Origin: an uncultured Spirochaetaceae bacterium
GTDB taxonomy: Bacteria; Spirochaetota; Spirochaetia; Sphaerochaetales; Sphaerochaetaceae
Assembly: GCA_944389295.1 (NCBI GenBank)
Contig: CALXLV010000017.1
Location: 1 to 57,121, forward strand
Direction of reading: 5' to 3'
DNA length: 57,121 bases
Each line of letters opens with the position of its first letter. The stretch's first letter is position 1. Below the pieces are notes generated by a model. That model was not told the DNA's origin, made no database searches, and saw only the letters and a program-made list of their open reading frames with translations. Positions 17,405 through 27,404 of the stretch are shown here, piece after piece. The position numbers were made by a program, and so were the translations under genes.

Positions 17405-20090
17405 TTACTTCCAGCTTCCTTCTGACTTCCTCTGTCTCGACGATCTCAAGGATATCTCCGACCTGCAGATCCTGCCAGTTCTCAAGTCCGATGCCGCACT
17501 CGAAGCCCTCTGCGACTTCCTTCGCATCATCCTTGAATCTCTTGAGAGAGCTGATCTTTATCATATCCTTGTTGATCTGGATCGAGTCGCGTATCACGCG
17601 CACGAGGCTGCTGCGCTTGACCTTGCCTTCGGTGACATAGCAGCCGGCGATAACTCCGACCTTAGGCACCTTGAAGGTCTCGCGCACCTCCGCCTTGCCG
17701 ATATCGACCTCGCGGATCTCGGGCGAGAGCTTGCCTTCCATCGCATCGCGGATATCGTCGACGACATCGTAGATGATGTTGTACTTCTTTATCTCGACCT
17801 TCTCCTGCTCGGCAAGCGCCTGCGCACGCGGCGTCGGACGGACGTTGAAGCCTATAACGATCGCCTTCGATGCCGCGGCGAGCGTTATGTCGGACTCGAT
17901 GATCGCGCCGGCTGAGGCCCTGAGCACGTTCAGGCGTATCTCGTTTGTGGAGAGCTTCTGCAGAACACCCTGAAGAGCCTCGACGGAACCCTGCACGTCG
18001 CCTTTGATGATGACGTTGAAGTCCGTGACCTGGCCTTCCCTGATCTTCTCGTTGATGTTCTCGAGCGTGATCTTGTTGCCCTTGCCGCTCTCGCCTATCC
18101 TCTCGAGCTCCTGCCTCTTGGCACCGACCATCCTCGCCTGCTTCTCGTCCTCGGTAACCTGGAACGGATCGCCGGCAGAAGGTATGTCCGAAAGTCCGAT
18201 TATCTCGACAGGGTCCGACGGTCCGGCGGACTTTATCTTCCTGCCCTTGTCGTCGAACATCGCCCTGACGCGTCCGGGATAGATTCCCGCGACATAGTAA
18301 TCGCCCTGGTTCAGCGTTCCCTTCTCGATGATTACGGTAGCGACGATGCCTCTTCCCTGATCGATCCTCGACTCAAGAATCTTTCCTACCGCGCGGCAGT
18401 GAGGATTGGCCTTGAGCTCAAGCATCTCCGCCTGGAGGAGAATCGTGTCGAGAAGCTCATTGATTCCTTCCTTCTTGAGCGCTGATATCCTGCAGTAAAG
18501 CGTCTGTCCGCCCCACTCCTCGGGAACGAGGCCGAGATCGGAGAGCTGCTGCATTACTCTGTCTGGATTGGCATCGGGAAGATCAATCTTGTTGATCGCG
18601 ACGATGATAGGCACCTTCGCGGCCTTGGCATGGTCGATAGCCTCCCTTGTCTGGGGCATCACTCCGTCATTCGCAGCGACAACAAGGACTACGATATCCG
18701 TAACCTGAGCGCCGCGCGCCCTCATCATCGAGAACGCTGCGTGTCCCGGCGTGTCAAGGAATACTATGTCGCCCTTCTCAGGCACAGAGACCTTGTATGC
18801 GCCTATGTGCTGCGTGATTCCTCCGAACTCGCCCTCGGCGACGTTGGAGGAGCGGATGGCATCGAGGAGCTTCGTCTTGCCGTGGTCTACATGTCCCATG
18901 ATCGTGACGATCGGGGCTCTCGGCTCCATATCCTCCGGCCTGTCCTCCTCCTGCGCGATGATCGTCTCGTCGTAGAGGGAGACAAGGTGCACCTCGCAGC
19001 CGTACTCGGAGGCGATTATCTCCGCAGTCTCATGGTCGATCTGCTGGTTTATCGTAACCATCAGGCCCATATTGAAGAGCTTCGAGATGATGTCGGATGC
19101 CTTGAGGTTCATCTTCTTGGCAAGGTCAGCGACAGTGATGCTCTCCATGATGTCGATGGACTTGGGCACCGAAGCGAGCTTGAGCTCTTCCCTCTTCTTC
19201 TTCTGGAACTGGAAGTCAAGCTCTTCGTCCTTCTGGTACTTGTCGTTGTAGTCCTTGCGCCTTGAAGCGCCCTGAGGCTTCTTTCCGGGTCCCTTCTGGT
19301 TGAGTTCAGGCGCACCGCCTGCACCGGGCATCGGACGCTGGAATCCGGGGCGCTGGAAGCCCGGTCTCTGTCCAGGCCTGAAACCGCCTCTGTCGTTTCC
19401 CGGAGTGTAGCTCTGGCCCGGACGCGGCATTCTCGGCCCGTTCTGGCGCTGGAAGCCCTGTCCTCCTTGACGCGGAGGGAAGCGCTTCTGTCCGTTCTGT
19501 CCGCCCTGCCTGTAGCCTCCGGCGGGTTTTCCGCCGACTATTCCCGCAACACGGGGGCGTGAAGGAGCCGCCGCGCTCTCGCCGCCTGCTGTTTTCTGTC
19601 CCGGTACGGGAGGAAGATCCGCAGACTTGATGATCACAGGTCCGTTGTGAAGCGGCGACTGAATCCTCGAGTTCTGGTTGTGGGCCGTGCTGGTCATGAA
19701 GCTCTTTCCCGTAAGGACAGTTGTATCCCTGACTGCTTCCTTTCTGGGAGCCTCCTCCTTCTTCGCCGGCTCGGCTTTTCTTGCGCTCTGGGGAGGATTG
19801 ATCGGGGGCAGCTTGCTCTTGTCATAGGAGACGATGTGGGAAGTGATTCCGGAGATCTCCGAGAGAGGCCTTGCCTCCTCCTTCTTCGGTTCCTCTTCCT
19901 TCTCCTTCACCTTGACCACCTTGGGCTGGGGCTTCTTCTTGATGACAATGACCTTCTTCTCCGTGTTCTCAGGCTCGCTTTTATGCTCCTCAGCCTTTAC
20001 AGCCGGCTGAGGACGCCTGATCACGTTTATCCTCGGCTTGTCATCGCTCTTTCTCTCTTCGGGTATGCTGTTCTTCTTATCTTCAGACAT
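17397..20090 (-). CDS. infB: Translation initiation factor IF-2
   Basis: GTPase that places initiator tRNA on the 30S subunit and promotes subunit joining. The 897 residues start with ~300 residues of low-complexity linker: a K/E-rich part, then a G/R/Q/P-rich part with near-repeats such as [12 protein letters not shown]. An IF2_N module ([20 protein letters not shown]) follows, then the G domain with GHVDHGKT near residue 397, [12 protein letters not shown] and SALKKEG, and the beta-barrel and C-terminal initiator-binding domains. AAAGGATCAAG precedes the ATG. Separated from nusA by 12 bases in the rimP-nusA-infB operon. Confidence 0.98.
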   Translation of the reverse strand: MSEDKKNSIPEERKSDDKPRINVIRRPQPAVKAEEHKSEPENTEKKVIVIKKKPQPKVVKVKEKEEEPKKEEARPLSEISGITSHIVSYDKSKLPPINPPQSARKAEPAKKEEAPRKEAVRDTTVLTGKSFMTSTAHNQNSRIQSPLHNGPVIIKSADLPPVPGQKTAGGESAAAPSRPRVAGIVGGKPAGGYRQGGQNGQKRFPPRQGGQGFQRQNGPRMPRPGQSYTPGNDRGGFRPGQRPGFQRPGFQRPMPGAGGAPELNQKGPGKKPQGASRRKDYNDKYQKDEELDFQFQKKKREELKLASVPKSIDIMESITVADLAKKMNLKASDIISKLFNMGLMVTINQQIDHETAEIIASEYGCEVHLVSLYDETIIAQEEDRPEDMEPRAPIVTIMGHVDHGKTKLLDAIRSSNVAEGEFGGITQHIGAYKVSVPEKGDIVFLDTPGHAAFSMMRARGAQVTDIVVLVVAANDGVMPQTREAIDHAKAAKVPIIVAINKIDLPDANPDRVMQQLSDLGLVPEEWGGQTLYCRISALKKEGINELLDTILLQAEMLELKANPHCRAVGKILESRIDQGRGIVATVIIEKGTLNQGDYYVAGIYPGRVRAMFDDKGRKIKSAGPSDPVEIIGLSDIPSAGDPFQVTEDEKQARMVGAKRQELERIGESGKGNKITLENINEKIREGQVTDFNVIIKGDVQGSVEALQGVLQKLSTNEIRLNVLRASAGAIIESDITLAAASKAIVIGFNVRPTPRAQALAEQEKVEIKKYNIIYDVVDDIRDAMEGKLSPEIREVDIGKAEVRETFKVPKVGVIAGCYVTEGKVKRSSLVRVIRDSIQINKDMIKISSLKRFKDDAKEVAEGFECGIGLENWQDLQVGDILEIVETEEVRRKLEVNE

Positions 20091-20102
20091 CTTGATCCTT
20101 TA

Positions 20103-21599
20103 TCACTCAAATTCAAACTCAGCGCCGCAGTTCGGGCAGACCTCTGTGCCTGCGGGAAGCTCGGTATGGCAGATCGGGCACTCGAACGTGCCGTCCTCCT
20201 CATCCTCCTCCGAGATCTCGACGCTGTTCCTGACAACGGCGATCTCCTCATCGGTAAGTCCCTTCTCGTGAAGTTCCTCGTCGCTGTAGTCGAAGAACTC
20301 CTGTATAGACCAGATATCGACATCGTGGAGCTTCTTCACGAGGCTCTCGTCCAGGCCGATATCTGTAAGAGGCGTGTCATCGGGATCGATGCCGATCTCA
20401 TCGTTCGTGAGCGGCTCCTCCTTCGCCTCCTCCGCAGCATCATCGGATTTGAAGAGACTGTCCACATTCCTGTAGATCTCCATTGTCTCCTCCATCTCGT
20501 TGAACTGATCCTGCGTCTTGACTTCGATGTTCCAGTCGCAGAGCGCCTTTGCCAGCTTGACGTTGACGCCTCCCTGGCCTATCGCGATTCCCAGCTGGCT
20601 GTCGTCCACTATCGCCACGACATGCTTTGTAGATGGATCGATGGTGACGACTCTTCTCACCTGCGCCGGAATGAGGGCATTTGCGATGAATACAAGAGGA
20701 TCATCGCTGTATCTGACGACGTCGATCTTCTCTCCCTCGCACTCCGTCATCACGGTCTGTATCCTTGTGCCGGCCTTTCCGACTGTCGAGCCGACTGGAT
20801 CGATGTCGCTCTTGCGCGTATCAACGGCGACCTTTGTCCTGACGCCTGCGTGGCGTGCGATCGCCCTGATCTCAACATCCCCTGACGAGATCTCGGGAAC
20901 CTCATTCTCGATGAGGGCTTTCACGAACTCCTTCGAGGCTCTTGAGAGGAGGATTCTCACTCCGCCCTTCCTCTTCTTCGCGGCGCCGTCGCGGCCCCTT
21001 CCCTCATCGCCCTTGTCGACTTTCTCGACGAAGAACTTGAGTTTTTCAGTTATCTCATATGTCTCCCTCGGCGACTGTCCGCGCACGGGGAAGATGGCAT
21101 CCGTATCCTCGAGGTTGAGGTTGACGAGGAAGTCATCGTTGCGGAGCTTCTTCTTTATCTCTCCGATGACGAGCTTTCCCTCCATCGCCTTGGCATCTAC
21201 ATAGACCCTGTCGGTGTTGTACTCCTTCACTACCTGCTGCGATCTCTGCTTCGCGGACTGCACTGCGGAGTATTCAAAGCTCTTGGGGTCGAGCGGGATC
21301 TCGAGCTGGTCGCCCGGCTCAACATCGTCGACAAGGTTCTCCGCCTCGTCGAGGGGTATCTGCTTCACGCTGTCATACCAGTCCTCTTCGTTGACGACTT
21401 CCTTGACAGAGTAGATTTCGACCTGACGGTTCTCCTCGCCCCTGTCGTTGGGGAAGAAGCGCACGATGGCATTCTCGTCGGTTCCGAACTTGCGCTTGTA
21501 GGCGCTGACAAGCATATCGCGGATCAGGGAGAGGACTTTATCCTCATCCATGCGCCGGTCTGTGATCATTGAGTTTATCTCTTCAGTCAAGTCAAGCAT
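20103..21599 (-). CDS. nusA: Transcription termination/antitermination factor NusA with C-terminal zinc ribbon
   Basis: RNA polymerase-binding factor controlling pausing, termination and antitermination. The 498 residues comprise the N-terminal polymerase-binding domain (1-130), S1 (~135-200), KH1 and KH2 (~205-350, including VDTRKSDIDPVGSTVGKAG and VAIVDDSQLGIAIGQGG), an acidic linker, a helix-hairpin-helix-like unit (LTDIGLDESLVKKLHDVDIW) and, unusually, a zinc ribbon at the end with C474, C477, C488 and C491 (CPICHTE...CPNCG). Start overlaps rimP by 8 bases. Confidence 0.96.
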   Translation of the reverse strand: MLDLTEEINSMITDRRMDEDKVLSLIRDMLVSAYKRKFGTDENAIVRFFPNDRGEENRQVEIYSVKEVVNEEDWYDSVKQIPLDEAENLVDDVEPGDQLEIPLDPKSFEYSAVQSAKQRSQQVVKEYNTDRVYVDAKAMEGKLVIGEIKKKLRNDDFLVNLNLEDTDAIFPVRGQSPRETYEITEKLKFFVEKVDKGDEGRGRDGAAKKRKGGVRILLSRASKEFVKALIENEVPEISSGDVEIRAIARHAGVRTKVAVDTRKSDIDPVGSTVGKAGTRIQTVMTECEGEKIDVVRYSDDPLVFIANALIPAQVRRVVTIDPSTKHVVAIVDDSQLGIAIGQGGVNVKLAKALCDWNIEVKTQDQFNEMEETMEIYRNVDSLFKSDDAAEEAKEEPLTNDEIGIDPDDTPLTDIGLDESLVKKLHDVDIWSIQEFFDYSDEELHEKGLTDEEIAVVRNSVEISEEDEEDGTFECPICHTELPAGTEVCPNCGAEFEFE

Positions 21600-22086
21600 T
21601 CGATGCCTCCCATCTGTACTCTAGCTTTGCCTTTGCGATATCGCTGTAAGGAAGGACGATCCTCTCCACTCTCTCCCCCGTGTCCTCTGCAGTGCATCCG
21701 GAGAGAGTGACGGAATCATCACCTGCCTCCTCTATCCTGCCAGTTATGTAGCAGGAACGGGAGATACTGTACGCCCTTACCAGCTTACCACGGAATACGG
21801 AGAACTCCATAACATCCTTGAACGTTCTCTGCAGGCCGGGGGATGAGACCTCGAGCTGGAGATCCCTGTCGGAGAAGATGACGCTGTAGCGCGGATATAT
21901 GATGTTGTACACCGCGGCAAGATCGTCGGTTGTCACCTCGCCGTCCTCTTTATACACGACGACACGCATCGAGTGAGAGCCCTGATGGACAGAGTCGGCG
22001 GCCTCCACCGTCCTCAGTCCCAGCGCGCTCACAAGGCTGTCTATCTCCTTGTAAAGCTCCAGATTCTTCCCGTCGTCCGAAAGCAT
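21592..22086 (-). CDS. rimP: Ribosome maturation factor RimP
   Basis: Helps 30S assembly. About 164 residues with the N-terminal alpha/beta domain ending in LQLEVSSPGLQRTFK, the most recognisable RimP motif (EVSSPGxxR), followed by a small SH3-like C-terminal domain (RAYSISRSCYITGRIEEA). I chose the ATG at 22086, three bases after GGAGGAAT, rather than the in-frame GTG at 22098 that lies before the GGAGG. First gene of the rimP-nusA-infB-rbfA-truB-ribF-rpsO block. Confidence 0.9.
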   Translation of the reverse strand: MLSDDGKNLELYKEIDSLVSALGLRTVEAADSVHQGSHSMRVVVYKEDGEVTTDDLAAVYNIIYPRYSVIFSDRDLQLEVSSPGLQRTFKDVMEFSVFRGKLVRAYSISRSCYITGRIEEAGDDSVTLSGCTAEDTGERVERIVLPYSDIAKAKLEYRWEASNA

Positions 22087-22101
22087 ATTCCTCCACACGA
22101 A

Positions 22102-22127
22102 TAAAGGGACCTTTGCGGGTCCCTTTA
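22102..22127 (-). terminator. Stem-loop between mutS and rimP
   Basis: Ten-base-pair stem (22102-22111 with 22118-22127) with a 6-base loop, in the 96-base gap after mutS. The stem is flanked by A/T runs (AAAGGG and CCCTTT at its base) but only ATTCG follows on the minus strand, so it could be a leaky terminator for mutS or a leader hairpin sitting 8 bases before the rimP GGAGG. Confidence 0.5.
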
Positions 22128-22182
22128 AATTGCTTTAAATGAAACTGATTACTTTCTACACATTACAGCGCTCTCTGTCAAG

Positions 22183-24762
22183 TCATTCCCTTCCGCCTGC
22201 GAGCTTTCTTTTGAGATCTGAGAGGAAAAGGAGTGCATCGAGCGGCGTGGAGGTGTCGGTGTCGAATGCAGCTATCTCTCCGGCTATCTCCTCGGCGATG
22301 CTCTCTCCCTCTGGCAGGGAGCTGTCTATGAAGAGATCACCCTGGGCGGAGTCGAAGGAGTAGTCGGCGAAGTGCCTCTTCTGGAAAAGAGATGCCTCCC
22401 TTATTACAGATGAAGGCAGTCCTGCCAGCTTCGCGACGTGTATTCCGTACGACGATGCGGCCGCGCCCGGCTCCGCCTTGCGCAGGAAGGTGATCGAGTT
22501 CCTCTCCTCCCTCACCGCCATGTGCAGAAGCTGCAGCCCCGATGTGTCGAGAAGCGTCAGCTCATGGTAGTGGGTGGCGAAGAGGGTTATCGCGCCCAGC
22601 TTCCTGAGATAGTCCATCACCGCATAAGCAAGCGACATTCCGTCCTGCGTCGACGTTCCCCTTCCTATCTCGTCCATTATCACAAGCGAGCGCGATGTCG
22701 CGCCGCGGAGTATTGCCGCGGTCTCCGTCATCTCGACGAGGAAAGTCGATTCCCCGCGTGCTAGGTTGTCGCTCGCCCCCACCCTGCAGTATATCTTGTC
22801 GATCACGGGAATTCTCGCGCTCTCCGCAGGCACGAACGAGCCCATGTGCGCCATCAGCGCTATAATTGCCACTTCCCTGAGATATGTGCTCTTTCCGGCC
22901 ATGTTCGGCCCTGTGATCAGAGAGAAGCGCGAAGGAGCGGATGAGAATGAGTTGGAGATATATCCGTCGCGTCCCGTATATGCCTCCACGACCGGATGGC
23001 GTCCGTTCACGATCTCAAGCTCCCCTTCATCCGCAATCTCCGGCCTTGCGTATCCCTTCTCTCCGGCAAGCACCGCGAGCGAAGAGAAGAAGTCGAGGCG
23101 CGAGATTATCCTTCCCATTATCTCCACAGGGACGGAGAGCTCCCTCGCTTTGTCCAGAAATGCAGAAAAAACTTCCTTCTCCCTCTCTGCGGCCCTTATC
23201 CTGCTCGATTCAAGGCGCGCCTTCATCTCCTCGAGCTCGCTGGTGGTGAACCTCTCGCCTCCCACAAGCGTCTGCCGTCTGATGAATGTCGGAGGAACCT
23301 TGTCCAGCTGTCCCTTCGAGACCTCGAAATAGGCGCCTATTATCCTGTTCTCGCCAGTCCTGAGGTTCTGTATCCCCGTCTCCTCTTTTATTCTTTCCAT
23401 ATATCCGGAGAGAAGGCTCTCGCCGGATTCGAGATAGTCTCTGGCCTCATCGAGCTCGGCATCATAGCCTGTGAGGATGACGGTTCCCTCGTTCATCACG
23501 TTGGTGCACTCCCTGTTCACCGCACGGAGGATATCCTCGGAGAATGCGATCAGGCTTTCAAAGGTATCTGAGAAATCCTCGGCGAGCGCGAGGTACTCCC
23601 TCTTCTCCGCCACCATGGAGAAGAACGCCTCTGTCGTGTCAGCTATCGCTATAAGATCCCTCGGCGTCACCTTCCTCATCGATGCCTTTGAGGCAAGGCG
23701 TTCAAGATCAGACGATGAGGAGAGAAGCTCTCTCACCCTCTCCATCTCACTCCTGTCCGAGCGGAATAGCGAGACCCACTCCAGTCTTTTCTCTATCGCA
23801 GCTCTGTCGGTGAGCGGGTGGATGATCGCATCCTTTAAAAACCTTCCGCCCGATGCGGTCCTGGTGCGGTTTATCGCATTGAAGAGAGAGCCCTGCGGCC
23901 TTCCGTCCGTCATCGAGGCAGTCAGCTCGAGATTGCGCACAGCGGCGGCATCCAGCTGGAGATAAGAGGTATCAGAGACTCTCTCTATAGCCCTCAGCTG
24001 AGGAATTGCAGTTTTTGTGTTGTCAGAGATATATCTCAGAAGAGCGCCTATCGGAGAGAGAAGCGGGTCTTTATCTCCTATGCCGAAGAGTTCAAGGCTT
24101 GAGGCCGGGAACTGCTTCTCCGCCTCCTTCCTGCCCTCCCTCAGAGAGAAGTACCATGAGGGAAGTTTCGTCACAATCGCTCCGGACCTGTCGAGAACTC
24201 CCCTGAACTCCTTCTCTGTGAAATAGAGATCATCAGAGACCACTATCTCCTTGGGAGCGATCGATGCAACAAGGGACTCAAGCTGTGAAAAGCTCCTTTC
24301 AGGCGGAAGCGTCCTCACGCGGAACTCTCCCGTGGAGATGTCCGCCCACGCCGCATGGATTCCCTTCCTGTCCATATCAACAGAGAGCACATACGATGAT
24401 GAGAGGCTGTCGAGATACTCCTCGTCCACAACCGTTGCAGGCGTGTAGATCTCCGTAACGCTCCTCTTCGCAAGCTCCCTGGGATTGTCGGAGAGCGAGA
24501 GCTGCTCGCATATCGCGACCTTCTTCCCTGCATCGAGGAGGCGCCTGAGATAGTTGCGCGCCGCATGGTAGGGAATGCCGCACATCGGTTCCTTCCCGCG
24601 GTGAGTGAGAGTAAGGTTCAGCAGTTTCGATACCTCGGTGGCATCGCTGCCGAACATCTCGTAGAAATCGCCAAGACGGAAGAAAAGCACCATATCCTGA
24701 TGCTTTTCCTTTATCTCCATATACTGACGCATCATCGGCGTCAGATCATCTTTTGCAGCCAT
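22183..24762 (-). CDS. mutS: DNA mismatch repair protein MutS
   Basis: Recognises mismatches and small loops and recruits MutL. The mismatch-binding domain opens with LTPMMRQYMEIKEKHQDMVLFFRLGDFYEMFG, including the F-x-E wedge (FYEMF). The ATPase has Walker A GPNMAGKST near residue 619, DEIGRGTST and THYHELT. Length 859 from the ATG at 24762, normal for the family. No Shine-Dalgarno precedes that ATG; TATTAT lies 7 bases upstream, inside the 3' end of bamA. A TTG at 24798 is in frame but has no better support. Confidence 0.96.
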   Translation of the reverse strand: MAAKDDLTPMMRQYMEIKEKHQDMVLFFRLGDFYEMFGSDATEVSKLLNLTLTHRGKEPMCGIPYHAARNYLRRLLDAGKKVAICEQLSLSDNPRELAKRSVTEIYTPATVVDEEYLDSLSSSYVLSVDMDRKGIHAAWADISTGEFRVRTLPPERSFSQLESLVASIAPKEIVVSDDLYFTEKEFRGVLDRSGAIVTKLPSWYFSLREGRKEAEKQFPASSLELFGIGDKDPLLSPIGALLRYISDNTKTAIPQLRAIERVSDTSYLQLDAAAVRNLELTASMTDGRPQGSLFNAINRTRTASGGRFLKDAIIHPLTDRAAIEKRLEWVSLFRSDRSEMERVRELLSSSSDLERLASKASMRKVTPRDLIAIADTTEAFFSMVAEKREYLALAEDFSDTFESLIAFSEDILRAVNRECTNVMNEGTVILTGYDAELDEARDYLESGESLLSGYMERIKEETGIQNLRTGENRIIGAYFEVSKGQLDKVPPTFIRRQTLVGGERFTTSELEEMKARLESSRIRAAEREKEVFSAFLDKARELSVPVEIMGRIISRLDFFSSLAVLAGEKGYARPEIADEGELEIVNGRHPVVEAYTGRDGYISNSFSSAPSRFSLITGPNMAGKSTYLREVAIIALMAHMGSFVPAESARIPVIDKIYCRVGASDNLARGESTFLVEMTETAAILRGATSRSLVIMDEIGRGTSTQDGMSLAYAVMDYLRKLGAITLFATHYHELTLLDTSGLQLLHMAVREERNSITFLRKAEPGAAASSYGIHVAKLAGLPSSVIREASLFQKRHFADYSFDSAQGDLFIDSSLPEGESIAEEIAGEIAAFDTDTSTPLDALLFLSDLKRKLAGGRE

Positions 24763-24766
24763 TATA

Positions 24767-27304
24767 TCAATAATACGATGTTGTGATGGCAAGGACAACC
24801 TTGAGGCCGGTATTGCCTATCCTTCCACCCTCGTTGCCGAGCCACTGCAGTCCCATGTCCTGATCCCACGTCCAGTTCTCGACAAGGTAGAGTCCGAGAG
24901 GGAATCCCGGGATCTGGAGCTTGATGCCCGCGCCTGCCGCGAAGTACCAGTCGATGTTCCTGAAATCGGAGAGCTCGTCGAGGTTTGAAGTGACGCCTGT
25001 GGCGGATGCAAAGCCTTCAACTGCAAGCATCTGATAGACGATCGGGAAGGTCAGATCGACCTGGCTGTGCCAGAGGAACGCCTTGTCGTAGACTACATCG
25101 AAGCCGCGGCCTATGTTCATGCCGTCGATGTAGAGCATCTCGTATCTAGTGGCACCCTGCTTGGCATCGTACCATCCCCACTTGCCGTCATTGTTCCAGA
25201 ACTGATCGAACATGAAGGAGACCGATGTCGAGAACGAGAGCACGAGACTCTTGTTCCTTCCCTCCTCGTCCTGATAGGAGAGTATCGAGTGGTATGCGGC
25301 TCCGGAGAGCGTGACCCTGTTGTAGTCCGAAAGGCCCATGAGGATACCGCCGGCGTATGTGTACGAAGCGGAGAGGATGTAGCCTCTGGTGGTGTTCTGT
25401 ATGAGATCCCTTCCGTCCCACGTTATTGAGAGCGTCAGGCGGTTGGACCACTGCCACTTCTGATGGTACTTGTAGATAAGCTCCTCATATGGATCGTATC
25501 TGTTCCCGTCATAGACAGCGTGGTTGATGCCCAGCGATATGCCTGCCGAGAGCGTCAGCGAACCCGGCTCGAAGGCGAATGTGTAGCCTGTGTTGTAGCC
25601 CACCGCGATCCTGTAGTAGTCGTATGTCATCAGATAGGCATCCGACGGATAGAGAGGATTGTCGGATGCATACCACTCCTCCGCTGACTGGTAGCCGTCA
25701 GGGAATGTCTCGTGGTTGTCATCGCGGCCGTCGAATCTGTCTGAGAGCTTGTTCTTCTGCAGCGTGTCGTCCCTGTGGCTTCTCTCTACGGAGAGGGAGA
25801 TTCCGTTAGACCACCTGCGGTCGCCCACCCAGCTGTCAGAAAGTGATATAGATACAGACTGTGTATCGGGAGAAAGTGTCGTGGAGATGGCCAGATCCCT
25901 GCCAGTTCCCGCGAGATTCCTGTCAGCCCACTGAAGGAATCCAGATACCGGAAACCCGTCGACAGTACCGCCGAACGTCGCTCCGAACTGGAGCTCCATC
26001 TGGTTTCCTTCCTCCACTGTGAACTCGATTATCACCCCGTTCGGCGTGTTGCCGTAGAGAAGATCGGCGCGGACCGTCGACAGCAGGCCGGTGTTCATCA
26101 TGTTCTGCTGGCTTCTGATCAGCGCAGAGCGCGAGAATACGTCGCCGACCTTCATCGTGATCTCTCTCTCGAATACATAGGGCTTGGTCTTTGTCAGCCC
26201 GTTGATCACTATGGCCTCGACGATGGACTGCTCGCCCTCATAGATGGAGATGTTGTAGCTTATCGTGTGGTTCACCTCATCGCGTGTGGGAACCCAGCTG
26301 ACCGATGCCCTTATGTATCCGTTGTCGTAGTAGAGGGAGTTGAGCGCCTCCTGCTCCGCCATTATCGAGGCGATGTTGTAGGAGTCTCCCGGTCCTATGG
26401 TTATCAGAGACTTTATGGTTGAATCGGGGAAAACCTCGTTGCCGCTGAATGTGATGTCTCCTATCGTCCATCTCTCCCCTTCCGAGATCGTATAGACGAT
26501 GTTGACGTAGATCACATCCTCATCCTCCTCGCCTGTGGGGACAACTTCGGCTGAGGTCACTGCGGCATCAGGATAGCCTTTCGTGCCGTAGAGTGCAGTG
26601 ATCGCGTTCTTGTCGGTCTCGATGTTCGACATCACAAGGTTTCCGGCGTTGAAGAAGGTCTTTCTCTTCTGCGTCAGCACATCGGAGAGGTCCTCTGCAT
26701 CGAGCCCGCTGATTCCTTCAAAAAGAATGTTGCGAACCTTGTACTGCTTTCCCTCTGTGACGCGGTAGACGATGCGCGCGGTGTTGCTCTCCTCGTCGAT
26801 CGTGTATTCCGTGGAGACTGCTGCATCCTTGTAGCCGCGGGAGATGTAATAGTCGAGAACCGCAGCCTCGTTTGCGGCGACGCTTCCGGGAAGGAAGAAG
26901 TCATCCTCGTCAAAGTCCTGAGCCCTGAGCAGAGGATTCTGCTTTATCCTCGACTCTCCCTCCACTGTGACGGAGGTTATCATCGGGTTCTCAACGATGT
27001 TGAACTGGATCACCAGATTCTCTTCCGGACCGTCCGTCAGCGCCTCCGCCGAGACATAGCTGAGCCAGTCCTGCGCGTAGAGCACGCTGTTCATCTCGGC
27101 GAATGTCGCATCCGTGAAAGGCTCCCCGAGGTATGGCGCAAGCAGCCTGTCGATCCTCTTAGGGTCGACATTCTGCAGTCCTGTATATCTGAAAGCGGTC
27201 ATGGCCTTTCCGTCCCACCATGCTCCCCCGTCCTCCGCAAAAAGCGGCGTCACGAGAAGAATCAGGGAGAGAAAGGCAAGGATTATCCTGCTCTTAATCT
27301 TCAT
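24767..27304 (-). CDS. bamA: Outer membrane protein assembly factor BamA
   Basis: Omp85-family protein that folds beta-barrel proteins into the outer membrane. From the ATG at 27304 (GGAAGGAG 6 bases upstream) there is a signal peptide (MKIKSRIILAFLSLILLVTPLFA), five POTRA domains (roughly 40-425; for example LRAQDFDEDDFFLPGS, YKDAAVSTEYTIDEE) and a C-terminal 16-strand barrel (about 430-845) ending in tyrosine. The barrel holds GRGFDVVYDKAFLWHSQV near the VRGF-type region of the lid loop. It follows tamB by 100 bases. Confidence 0.94.
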   Translation of the reverse strand: MKIKSRIILAFLSLILLVTPLFAEDGGAWWDGKAMTAFRYTGLQNVDPKRIDRLLAPYLGEPFTDATFAEMNSVLYAQDWLSYVSAEALTDGPEENLVIQFNIVENPMITSVTVEGESRIKQNPLLRAQDFDEDDFFLPGSVAANEAAVLDYYISRGYKDAAVSTEYTIDEESNTARIVYRVTEGKQYKVRNILFEGISGLDAEDLSDVLTQKRKTFFNAGNLVMSNIETDKNAITALYGTKGYPDAAVTSAEVVPTGEEDEDVIYVNIVYTISEGERWTIGDITFSGNEVFPDSTIKSLITIGPGDSYNIASIMAEQEALNSLYYDNGYIRASVSWVPTRDEVNHTISYNISIYEGEQSIVEAIVINGLTKTKPYVFEREITMKVGDVFSRSALIRSQQNMMNTGLLSTVRADLLYGNTPNGVIIEFTVEEGNQMELQFGATFGGTVDGFPVSGFLQWADRNLAGTGRDLAISTTLSPDTQSVSISLSDSWVGDRRWSNGISLSVERSHRDDTLQKNKLSDRFDGRDDNHETFPDGYQSAEEWYASDNPLYPSDAYLMTYDYYRIAVGYNTGYTFAFEPGSLTLSAGISLGINHAVYDGNRYDPYEELIYKYHQKWQWSNRLTLSITWDGRDLIQNTTRGYILSASYTYAGGILMGLSDYNRVTLSGAAYHSILSYQDEEGRNKSLVLSFSTSVSFMFDQFWNNDGKWGWYDAKQGATRYEMLYIDGMNIGRGFDVVYDKAFLWHSQVDLTFPIVYQMLAVEGFASATGVTSNLDELSDFRNIDWYFAAGAGIKLQIPGFPLGLYLVENWTWDQDMGLQWLGNEGGRIGNTGLKVVLAITTSYY
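24770..24798 (-). promoter_or_regulatory. Promoter of mutS inside the bamA 3' end, leaderless-type
   Basis: Minus-strand TTGTCC (24798-24793), 17-base spacer, TATTAT (24775-24770), then 7 bases to the mutS ATG. The bamA stop codon sits between the -10 box and the ATG. The geometry predicts transcription starting at the start codon, so mutS could be expressed independently of tamB-bamA without a 5' leader. Confidence 0.55.
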
Positions 27305-27404
27305 CTCAGCTCCTTCCGGCATATTAGCAGAATGCGTCCTCTCTTGCTACACGCCTGACATTCTCCCTGATGAGACTCGGGAAAACTACACGAAAAATAC
27401 AGCA

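Noticed and set aside
19330..19450. Tandem repeat-like DNA in the infB linker (RPGFQRP units)
   Set aside because: Low-complexity, glycine/arginine-rich linkers are normal in IF-2; the repeats are imperfect and in frame, with no sign of a mobile or regulatory repeat.
19647..20885. 412-codon open frame on the plus strand opposite infB and nusA
   Set aside because: It lies wholly antisense to two clear housekeeping genes, has a composition typical of a reversed GC-rich reading frame (many L, R, D), and no ribosome site or motif.
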